Below are positions 43,214 through 50,427 of a stretch of 64,000 nucleotides of DNA, piece after piece. The stretch is from Acinetobacter johnsonii CIP 64.6 (GTDB lineage Bacteria > Pseudomonadota > Gammaproteobacteria > Pseudomonadales > Moraxellaceae). Position 1 is the stretch's first letter. Each line of letters opens with the position of its first letter. A model generated the notes under the pieces. That model was not told where the DNA came from, ran no database searches, and saw only the letters and a list, made by a program, of their open reading frames with translations. The stretch covers positions 917,253 through 981,252 of the forward strand of contig NZ_KB849236.1 of NCBI RefSeq assembly GCF_000368045.1, written 5' to 3'. The position numbers and the translations under genes are program-made.

Positions 43214-44659
43214 TTATAAGTCTTTTTCGGCCTTACGAATACTTTCAAACTCTTCTTCAGGTGTTCCTTGAACGAGTCGATGGCGACTATGGAAAATAAA
43301 GTAGGCAATAAAGACCGCATAAATAGCGGCAGCCATAAACCAAACTTTAGGATCTACCACAAAACCAGCAATCACCGCAATACTGGCTAAAATCAAAGCA
43401 ATTGATGAGGTGACAATCCCACCTGGGGTTTTATAGGGACGATGTAATTCTGGACGGCTGATGCGCAGTTTAATGTGAGAAAGCATCATCAAGACATAAG
43501 AAATAGTCGCACCAAATACCGCCATCAGGATGAGCAGATCACCTTCACCTGTTAGGGACAATAAAAAACCAATGATGCCGGGAATAATAATCGCTAAATA
43601 GGGCGCTTTGTTTTTATTGGTCAGGGATAACGAGGTTGGTAAATACCCCGCACGTGATAAGGCGAAAATTTGACGTGAATAGGCATAGATGATGGAGAAG
43701 AAACTCGCAATTAAACCTGCCAGACCGACAAAATTGACAAAACTGCCTAACCAGCTGTTTTGACCATAGACGGCTACCAGTGCATCAACTAAAGGTGCGC
43801 CTGATTCTTTAAGTTGTTCTGCGCCAGCAGCACCAGCACCTAAGAACAGAATAAGTAGGGCAAAAGCGGCCAAAATCAGCATCGAACCGATCAAACCACG
43901 CGGTAAGGACTTAGATGGCTCTTTGGCTTCTTCTGCTGCCAGTGGTACACCTTCTACCGCTAAAAAGAACCAAATCGCATAGGGTACTGCCGCCCAAATA
44001 CCGATATAACCCATCGGTAGGAAGTTACTTGCACCGATATTTTCAGTCGGTGCAATGTTAAATAAGTTGGCGCTGTTAAAATGTGGTGCCATTGCGATGA
44101 TAAAGACAAAAAGAGCTACGGCTGCAATGGCGGTAATGACAAACATGATCTTGAGGGCTTCACCTGCACCTTTAAGATGAATACCCATAAAAACCAGATA
44201 GCAGATGAGATAAATGATCCATCCACCGACACCAAATAAGGACTCGCAGTAGGCACCAATAAAGCATGCGATGGCTGCAGGGGCGATGGCATATTCAATT
44301 AGAATCGCCGTGCCGGTGAGATAGCCACCAAATGGGCCAAATGCGGTACGCGCAAAGCTATAGCCACCTCCCGCAGTGGGTAGCATGGTGGCCATTTCAG
44401 ACATCGACAGGCACATGCATAAGTACATGATGGCTACGACAACCGTTGCGATAAACATACCGCCCCAGCCACCTTGAGCAAGACCGAAGTTCCAGCCAGC
44501 AAAGTCGCCTGAAATGACATAAGCCACGCCTAAACCAACTAATAATAGCCAGCCTACAGCACCTTGTTTCAGTTGCCTTTTTTCAAAATAGTCATCAGAT
44601 GTACTTACGGTTGAGGTAGAGAGTGGAGTCGTTGAGCTGTTAATGGGAGAATCGGTCAT
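43214..44659 (-). CDS. eat: Ethanolamine permease
   Basis: 481-residue APC-superfamily transporter with about 12 membrane segments. GWLLLVGLGVAYVISGDFAGW and the acidic/Pro-rich VEGVPLAAEEAKEP fit the Eat group known in Pseudomonas and Acinetobacter. The N-terminal tail is Ser/Thr-rich. ATG at 44659 has GGAGC upstream; an ATG four codons earlier is possible. First gene of the eat-eutB-eutC operon. A perfect inverted repeat and a heptamer tandem array lie upstream and may affect its expression. Confidence 0.93.
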   Translation of the reverse strand: MTDSPINSSTTPLSTSTVSTSDDYFEKRQLKQGAVGWLLLVGLGVAYVISGDFAGWNFGLAQGGWGGMFIATVVVAIMYLCMCLSMSEMATMLPTAGGGYSFARTAFGPFGGYLTGTAILIEYAIAPAAIACFIGAYCESLFGVGGWIIYLICYLVFMGIHLKGAGEALKIMFVITAIAAVALFVFIIAMAPHFNSANLFNIAPTENIGASNFLPMGYIGIWAAVPYAIWFFLAVEGVPLAAEEAKEPSKSLPRGLIGSMLILAAFALLILFLGAGAAGAEQLKESGAPLVDALVAVYGQNSWLGSFVNFVGLAGLIASFFSIIYAYSRQIFALSRAGYLPTSLSLTNKNKAPYLAIIIPGIIGFLLSLTGEGDLLILMAVFGATISYVLMMLSHIKLRISRPELHRPYKTPGGIVTSSIALILASIAVIAGFVVDPKVWFMAAAIYAVFIAYFIFHSRHRLVQGTPEEEFESIRKAEKDL

Positions 44660-44732
44660 GTGAAGCTCCATATCTTGAGTTTTTATAGATGGCTTGATGG
44701 ATGCAATATTTATGCAATTTCAGTACCAAGCG

Positions 44733-44751
44733 ATTAGACGTCCTGTCTAAT
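44733..44751. promoter_or_regulatory. ATTAGAC-N5-GTCTAAT inverted repeat upstream of eat
   Basis: Perfect 7-bp arms, about 75-90 bp before the eat start codon, beside a TATAAA on the minus strand. Candidate operator. Confidence 0.5.
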
Positions 44752-44781
44752 GTTTATATGACACAGTTTTGAATTATTGTT

Positions 44782-44830
44782 TTGATGGTTGATGGTTGAT
44801 GGTTGATGGTTGATGGTTGATGGTTGATGG
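44782..44830. repeat. Seven perfect copies of a 7-bp tandem repeat
   Basis: TTGATGG repeated seven times without error (49 bp), in the gap between the aldehyde dehydrogenase stop and the eat start. Such arrays change copy number by slippage. Confidence 0.95.
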
Positions 44831-44898
44831 TGAGAGAGTGTTCAGGGTAACGAATTACCCTAAACACATAGAGAACAGAATACGAATAAGCTAAGTGC

Positions 44899-46410
44899 TT
44901 AGAAGAAGCCCATAGGCTTGGTTGCATAGCTCACAAGTAGGTTTTTAGTTTGTTGGTAATGATCAAGCATCATTTTATGGTTTTCACGACCAATCCCTGA
45001 CTTTTTATAACCACCGAAAGCGGCATGTGCAGGGTAGATGTGGTAACAGTTGGTCCAAACTCGACCCGCTTGAATTGCACGACCTGCACGGTAAGAAGTA
45101 TGTGCTGAACGTGACCATACACCAGCGCCTAAACCATAAATAGTGTCGTTGGCAATTTTAATGGCATCGTCAAAGTCTTTAAATGTTGCCACTGAAAGTA
45201 CAGGCCCAAAAATTTCTTCTTGGAAAATTTTCATGTCATTGGTGCCTTTGAAAATGGTTGGTTCAATATAGAAACCAGAACCCACTTCATTACGCTCACT
45301 ACCACCTGTCAGTACTTGTGCACCTTCACCACGACCTGTTGCGATACAACCCAAGATTTTCTCTTGTTGTTCCAGTGAAGCTTGCGCACCAATCATCGTT
45401 TCTGTATCGAGCGGGTGACCCGTTTTAATGCGTTTCACACGTTCAACTGCCATTTCAAGGAATTTATCTGCGATACTTTCTTGAACTAAAGCGCGTGATG
45501 GACAGGTACAGATTTCACCTTGGTTAAGTGCGAACATGGCAAAACCTTCAAGGGCTTTGTCTAAGAACTCATCGTCTTGATCCATAATGTCTTCAAAGAA
45601 GATGTTTGGAGACTTACCACCTAATTCCAAAGTCACAGGAATTACGTTTTCAGTGGCATATTGCATGATCATTTGACCCACAGCAGTAGAGCCAGTGAAT
45701 GCAATTTTAGCAATACGTGGATTGGTTGCGAGTGGACGACCCACTTCAACACCATAACCGTTGACGATGTTTAAAATACCGGGTGGGAGTAAGTCTTGAA
45801 TGAGTTCAATTAAAACCAAAATACTCGCAGGTGTCTGTTCAGCAGGTTTTAAAACAATACAGTTACCTGCAGCAAGTGCTGGAGCAATTTTCCATGTTGC
45901 CATCAAAATTGGGAAGTTCCATGGAATAATTTGTCCTACCACGCCCAAGGGTTCGTGGAAGTGATAGGCAATGGTATCTTCATCAATTTCAGAAATACCA
46001 CCTTCTTGCGCACGGATACAACCTGCGAAATAGCGGAAATGGTCAATGGCTAAAGGAATGTCCGCTGCGAGCGTTTCACGAATCGGTTTACCGTTGTCCC
46101 ATGTTTCAGCCACAGCCAATTTTTCTAGATTTTGTTCTAGACGATCTGCAATTTTAAGGAGTAAATTTGAACGTGTAGTTGGAGAAGATTTGTTCCATTG
46201 TTCTTTGGCGTTATGCGCAGCATCAAGTGCAAGCTCGATGTCTTCTACAGATGAGCGAGGGACTTTTGTAAAAACTTTACCGTCGACAGGAGAGATATTT
46301 TCAAAGTATTCACCTTTTACTGGAGCAACCCACTTGCCACCAATAAAGTTGTCATACTGTGCTTTAAATTCTACTTTAGAACCAGATTGGTTAGGGTCTA
46401 CATAGCGCAT
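44899..46410 (-). CDS. exaC: NAD-dependent acetaldehyde dehydrogenase, ExaC type
   Basis: 503-residue aldehyde dehydrogenase, close in length and sequence to Pseudomonas ExaC, which oxidises acetaldehyde to acetate during ethanol growth. Catalytic Cys in NQGEICTCPSRAL, Glu in VTLELGGKSPN, NAD motif FTGSTAVGQ and PWNFPILMATWK. Start ATG after AAAGGAA. Divergent from the GAF regulator. It completes ethanolamine or ethanol oxidation to acetate. Confidence 0.94.
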   Translation of the reverse strand: MRYVDPNQSGSKVEFKAQYDNFIGGKWVAPVKGEYFENISPVDGKVFTKVPRSSVEDIELALDAAHNAKEQWNKSSPTTRSNLLLKIADRLEQNLEKLAVAETWDNGKPIRETLAADIPLAIDHFRYFAGCIRAQEGGISEIDEDTIAYHFHEPLGVVGQIIPWNFPILMATWKIAPALAAGNCIVLKPAEQTPASILVLIELIQDLLPPGILNIVNGYGVEVGRPLATNPRIAKIAFTGSTAVGQMIMQYATENVIPVTLELGGKSPNIFFEDIMDQDDEFLDKALEGFAMFALNQGEICTCPSRALVQESIADKFLEMAVERVKRIKTGHPLDTETMIGAQASLEQQEKILGCIATGRGEGAQVLTGGSERNEVGSGFYIEPTIFKGTNDMKIFQEEIFGPVLSVATFKDFDDAIKIANDTIYGLGAGVWSRSAHTSYRAGRAIQAGRVWTNCYHIYPAHAAFGGYKKSGIGRENHKMMLDHYQQTKNLLVSYATKPMGFF

Positions 46411-46465
46411 ATTGAAGTTCCTTTGCTTATTGATTTTTTAAAAGCATCTACAGCTTTGGTATAAG

Positions 46466-46477
46466 GTACATCTGTAC
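46466..46477. promoter_or_regulatory. GTACA-TC-TGTAC palindrome before exaC
   Basis: 12-bp palindrome 56 bp upstream of the exaC start in the divergent promoter region. Candidate operator. Confidence 0.4.
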
Positions 46478-46504
46478 AATATTTAAGTAGCATAACTAAT
46501 ATAA

Positions 46505-46523
46505 GGTTGGAAAAAGGTTGGAA
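46505..46523 (+). promoter_or_regulatory. Direct repeat GGTTGGAA, 11-bp period
   Basis: Two identical octamers start 11 bp apart (46505 and 46516). The same design, with GGTAGGTA, occurs upstream of the alcohol dehydrogenase gene. Likely activator site in the exaC/regulator divergent region. Confidence 0.55.
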
Positions 46524-46543
46524 GGAAGGAGGTTTACAAGGCT

Positions 46544-46571
46544 TTGACAAATGTTTACAACCAAGTAATAC
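46544..46571 (+). promoter_or_regulatory. Sigma-70 promoter of the GAF regulator gene
   Basis: TTGACA (46544-46549), 16-bp spacer, TAATAC (46566-46571), about 38 bp before the ATG cluster. Confidence 0.65.
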
Positions 46572-46608
46572 AGTGGACGTATATCAGGAATTGTTTTGAG
46601 AATAAGGA

Positions 46609-47784
46609 ATGATGGCAATGCAACATTTAATACAGAAAAGACAAGAAATAGAAAAGCTTAGAACCAGTAGTAGTATTTCGACGGTACAAGCTGAACAATT
46701 GGGAAAAAGTATTGCAAGTTCATGGCAGCGCTCTAACTCCGCAGAAATTCCAAAAGATCGCTTTGCTGCGCCCATTTCTGAAGGTTCTATGTCACAAGGT
46801 TCAGCGCTACAACATGCTTTGAGTTACTGTGCAGATGAACTGAGACATATTGCACAGCAGTCTTCGATGGTGGTCGCTGTAGGCGATATTGGTAGTACCA
46901 TTATTTGGAGTGCGTCCAGCAGACAAATGCGTAATGCGGCAGAAAGTGTACATTTTGTTGAAGGCGGGCAGTGGCGAGAGGAATTGGTGGGGACCAATGC
47001 ATTGGCCTTGTCCTTAAAAACTCAACAGTCCAGTTGTGTCTTTTCAAATGAACACTATATGAGTTCCATTCATGATTGGGTTTGTTATGCTGCACCAATC
47101 ATTGACCCTTACTCAAAACACGTCCTTGGGGTGATTGATTTATCCACCACATGGAAAAATCATAATAGCCTTGGTCTACTCGCAGCAGAGCGCTGTGCAT
47201 CTATCATCCAAACGGCACTCTTAGAATATCAGCGCCAACAATTATATATCCGTGCTTTTGGTGTACCACAAGTACATTTTAATGGCAAAGTGATGGTACT
47301 CACACCGCGACAAATTGAAATTTTGACCATCTTGGCGCTGTGCCCACAGGGCATGACTTTAGACACTTTGCATCAGGCTTTATATGGTGAGCGCAAGGTG
47401 AGTGTGGGAACACTTAAGGCTGAAATGTCACAATTGCGTGACTTGCTCGGTGGAATGTTGGGATCTCGTCCCTATCGAATTTTGGCGCATATTGAGGCTG
47501 ATTTTTTACAAGCTGAGCAGGCCTTAGATGCTGCCTATATCGAGACTGCATTGAAGCTGTGTTCAGGGGTTTTACTGCCTAAAACAGAAAGTCCATTTCT
47601 ATGTGCATGGCGTGACTGCTTGGAGTCACGTTTAAGCAGTGCGATTTTTAAAGCCAATGAAACTGATATGTTGTTTAAACATGTCGCACGTTACCCAGAG
47701 GCGATTGATGCTGTTGAGCGACTCATTGAGCTGACACCGGATGGACATCCTGCGCATCAGCTACTTGAGAAATATAAAATTTAA
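46609..47784 (+). CDS. GAF-domain transcriptional regulator with winged-helix C-terminus
   Basis: About 391 residues. The N-terminal part (SIASSWQRSNSAEIPKDR, then a GAF domain with LVGTNALALSLKTQQ and HDWVCYAAPI, residues about 60-205) is that of AcoR-type activators, but there is no AAA+ domain or C-terminal Fis helix. Instead VLTPRQIEILTILAL starts an OmpR/SARP-like winged helix (about 228-295), followed by a helical end. So it should act with sigma-70 and not sigma-54. Divergent from exaC; likely controls ethanol/acetaldehyde genes. Starts at 46609, 46612 or 46618 are all possible behind AAGGA. Confidence 0.8.
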   Translation: MMAMQHLIQKRQEIEKLRTSSSISTVQAEQLGKSIASSWQRSNSAEIPKDRFAAPISEGSMSQGSALQHALSYCADELRHIAQQSSMVVAVGDIGSTIIWSASSRQMRNAAESVHFVEGGQWREELVGTNALALSLKTQQSSCVFSNEHYMSSIHDWVCYAAPIIDPYSKHVLGVIDLSTTWKNHNSLGLLAAERCASIIQTALLEYQRQQLYIRAFGVPQVHFNGKVMVLTPRQIEILTILALCPQGMTLDTLHQALYGERKVSVGTLKAEMSQLRDLLGGMLGSRPYRILAHIEADFLQAEQALDAAYIETALKLCSGVLLPKTESPFLCAWRDCLESRLSSAIFKANETDMLFKHVARYPEAIDAVERLIELTPDGHPAHQLLEKYKI

Positions 47785-47812
47785 AAATTATGAATTGTGT
47801 TGGACGGGTGTA

Positions 47813-48784
47813 TTACGTTAATTTTTGCTCGAGCCACTGGAACAGCTCAGCATAGACTTCGGCACGAACTTCAGGTGCGGAGAGGACTAAGTCGTGTAAA
47901 CCATTTTGAATGGTCACGACACTGACGTCACCTTGTAAATTTTTGGCCTGCTTTTCAATGTCTTTAACATCTAAAATCACATCACTGGTTTGAGCGGCTG
48001 CGCCCCATTTCTTCGGGTTGAGCGTTTGATGTGAATGCATAATGAGTGCAGGAACAGAGAGCTTTAAACCACCGCGATGAATTTCTTTCTGTGCTTCATG
48101 GATTGCACGTACAAAGCTGATCCGAACCATAGAATAGCTTGGTTGTTTCCACTCCAAATCAAAGTTCCATTCACCATGCTCGTTTTGATGTAGGCTCGGT
48201 ACATACCATTTATTCAGTTCACTTGGAAACTTGAGGTCAGGAAAATGCTTTGCGAGTTGACTGAGCTGCGGCACGCCAAGTTTGCGCTTAATGGGATGCA
48301 TATTAAAATCATAAAAAGGGCTATTGGCCCAAAGTGCTTTGATCAGCGGATGCTTAGGGTTGTGTGCAGCGTATAAAGTCGTGATTAAGCCACCGGTAGA
48401 GTGTCCTGCAAGCAGCACCGCAGTATGGCCTTCATTGCCAATGATCTCTAAGGCTTGGGTAATCTCAGCATCATATTCACTGAGATCACGGACGTTATAA
48501 TATTTTTGATGGCTCAAGTGAGAACGACCATATTTTCTTAAATCGAGCGCATAAAAATCATAACCATGCTGATTAAATTGTTCAGCCATTTCGGTTTGGA
48601 AAAAGTAGTCAATAAAACCATGGATATACAGCACAGCTTTTTGAGTATTTTGCGGTGCTTTTTTGCGTACGAGGGTTGCGCATACAGCACCTTCATAATC
48701 GTCTGGAAAACTGAGTTTTAATTGTTCATAGCCTTCACCGAGGACATCAGTTGTATACGCAGGATGAGTCTGAGTTGCTGACAT
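47813..48784 (-). CDS. Alpha/beta hydrolase (serine aminopeptidase S33-like)
   Basis: 323 residues, alpha/beta hydrolase fold of the lysophospholipase-like group. Oxyanion strand LYIHGFIDYFFQ, nucleophile elbow GHSTGG, acid probably in VILDVKDIE and His in NGLHDLVLS. No signal peptide. Substrate unknown. It lies between the regulator (convergent) and the structured element behind the alcohol dehydrogenase gene. Confidence 0.86.
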   Translation of the reverse strand: MSATQTHPAYTTDVLGEGYEQLKLSFPDDYEGAVCATLVRKKAPQNTQKAVLYIHGFIDYFFQTEMAEQFNQHGYDFYALDLRKYGRSHLSHQKYYNVRDLSEYDAEITQALEIIGNEGHTAVLLAGHSTGGLITTLYAAHNPKHPLIKALWANSPFYDFNMHPIKRKLGVPQLSQLAKHFPDLKFPSELNKWYVPSLHQNEHGEWNFDLEWKQPSYSMVRISFVRAIHEAQKEIHRGGLKLSVPALIMHSHQTLNPKKWGAAAQTSDVILDVKDIEKQAKNLQGDVSVVTIQNGLHDLVLSAPEVRAEVYAELFQWLEQKLT

Positions 48785-48856
48785 AATTTGCTCTGGTTGT
48801 TATTGTCATGAGTTTTCTTATCCTTGATGAAGTGCAAAACTTTGTCAACCACAAAT

Positions 48857-48948
48857 AAAAAAAGACAATTTAAGTGCACAGGTAAGCAAGGATTAGGCTT
48901 ACCTGAATGAAACAGTATGGACGTCTGTTTCATTCCACTTAAATTGTC
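48857..48948 (-). terminator. Three-way-junction structure with T run behind the alcohol dehydrogenase gene
   Basis: A perfect 13-bp outer stem (GACAATTTAAGTG, 48864-48876, with its complement at 48936-48948) encloses two perfect hairpins: CAGGTAAGC / GCTTACCTG (48879-48905) and AATGAAACAG / CTGTTTCATT (48906-48934). Only three bases are unpaired at the junction. On the minus strand seven T residues follow directly. It starts 28 bp after the adh stop codon, so it may end that transcript, or be a mobile or noncoding RNA element. Confidence 0.7.
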
Positions 48949-48976
48949 AAAGCAAACTAAAAGTTAAGGAGAGAAC

Positions 48977-50188
48977 TTAGACCGCTGCTTTAAAATCGAC
49001 CACTGAAGTACCTGATTTGAGTGCAGCTTTGAAGATGTCGACCACTTGAGCATGGTTTGCTTTACGTGGGTTCGTCAGCATGCAGGCATCTTTTTGCGCA
49101 TTTTCAGACATAACACCCAAATCTTGCTCTTTCACACCAAGTTCAGATAAGCTCGATGGAATACCAATCGATGCAGATAGTTCACGAATTGCGTCAATGG
49201 CAGCATATCCAGCTTCTGTCACAGTTAAACCTGTGATGTTAACTCCCATCAGTTCAGCAATTCGTGCATAACGGTCAGGGCAGGCAATTAAATTGAACTC
49301 ACAGACGTGTGGAAGTAGGACTGCATTACATACGCCGTGAGGTAGGTTATAGAAGCCACCGAGTTGGTGAGCCATCGCATGGACATAACCTAGAGATGCA
49401 TTGTTAAATGCCATACCTGCTAAATATTGTGCATAACTCATGGCATCACGCGCTTCTAAGTTTTCACCGTTCGCAACGGCTGGACTTAACCATTCGCTAA
49501 TCATTGAAATAGCTTTTTCAGCACAGGCATCAGTGATTGGGTTTGCGGCTGTTGAAACATAAGCTTCTACTGCATGGGTTAAAGCATCCATACCTGTTGC
49601 TGCTGTTAAGCTTGCAGGTTTTGCAATCATCAGTTTAGGGTCATCAATTGCAATTAGTGGAGTGCAGCGCCAGTCTACAATTGCCATTTTTACATGGGTA
49701 TCTGTATTGGTAATAATACAGAAGCGTGTCATTTCTGACGCTGTACCTGCCGTGGTGTTGATGGCAATAAGAGGGGTCATTGGAACCGTACTTTTATCGA
49801 TCCCTTCGTAGTCACGAATATGACCACCACCCGCAGTCACGAGTCCAATACCTTTAGCGCAGTCATGGGAAGAACCACCACCTAAGGACACAATAAAGTC
49901 ACAACCTTGTTCGTTATACGCAGTCACGCCGTTGTGGACATTGATGTCAGTTGGGTTCGGTTCTGCACCTGGGAAGATGTGGCTATCAACACCTGCATCT
50001 TTGAGATATCCTGCAATGGTGTCGGCTACGCCAAATTTAAATAAACCTGCGTCGGTTACAATCAGTGCTTTCTTTGCACCGAGGTTTTGTGCTTTACCAC
50101 CAATTTCTTTGGCACAGCCTGGGCCAAAAAGTGAAACACAAGGGATATAAAAACCGTTCGTTTGATCTGCAATATTTTTAAAAGCCAT
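48977..50188 (-). CDS. Iron-containing alcohol dehydrogenase
   Basis: Group III alcohol dehydrogenase of about 403 residues. NAD motif LGGGSSHDCAKGIG; metal ligands Asp in DALTHAVEAY (with His) and the two His in HAMAHQLGGFYNLPHGVCNAVLLPHV (in two parts). Probably interconverts ethanol and acetaldehyde, feeding ExaC. ATG at 50188 follows AGGA; the longer reading to 50233 adds an unlike N-terminus. An 11-bp-phased direct repeat upstream is shared with the exaC/regulator region. Confidence 0.92.
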   Translation of the reverse strand: MAFKNIADQTNGFYIPCVSLFGPGCAKEIGGKAQNLGAKKALIVTDAGLFKFGVADTIAGYLKDAGVDSHIFPGAEPNPTDINVHNGVTAYNEQGCDFIVSLGGGSSHDCAKGIGLVTAGGGHIRDYEGIDKSTVPMTPLIAINTTAGTASEMTRFCIITNTDTHVKMAIVDWRCTPLIAIDDPKLMIAKPASLTAATGMDALTHAVEAYVSTAANPITDACAEKAISMISEWLSPAVANGENLEARDAMSYAQYLAGMAFNNASLGYVHAMAHQLGGFYNLPHGVCNAVLLPHVCEFNLIACPDRYARIAELMGVNITGLTVTEAGYAAIDAIRELSASIGIPSSLSELGVKEQDLGVMSENAQKDACMLTNPRKANHAQVVDIFKAALKSGTSVVDFKAAV

Positions 50189-50272
50189 GGTGCGATTCCT
50201 TCTACCATTATTTATGTTGTTATCGGTGCTCATTACCGTTTTTAGAGTATCGAATGATTCAAAAAACTTGTG

Positions 50273-50291
50273 TACCTACCAAATACCTACC
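50273..50291 (-). promoter_or_regulatory. Direct repeat GGTAGGTA, 11-bp period, before the alcohol dehydrogenase gene
   Basis: On the minus strand, two identical octamers are spaced by TTT (11-bp period). They end beside a weak promoter, TACACA-N17-GATACT, about 85 bp before the ATG. Same orientation and similar distance to the start as in the regulator gene. Confidence 0.55.
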
Positions 50292-50427
50292 ATGAGTAAG
50301 GGAATGAGGAAAAATGGCTTCACCGAACAAAATGGCTATCGATAAAAGGCATAGCCTGTGGTTCAGGATTTGTTTATATTGGTTTTGAAGTTGTGGTGAA
50401 AATAGCCAAATTCAAAGAGGAAAAGCC

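Noticed and set aside
40989..46410. Ethanolamine microcompartment operon
   Set aside because: Only permease, lyase subunits and an aldehyde dehydrogenase are present; no shell protein, EutE/EutG/EutA or cobalamin genes.
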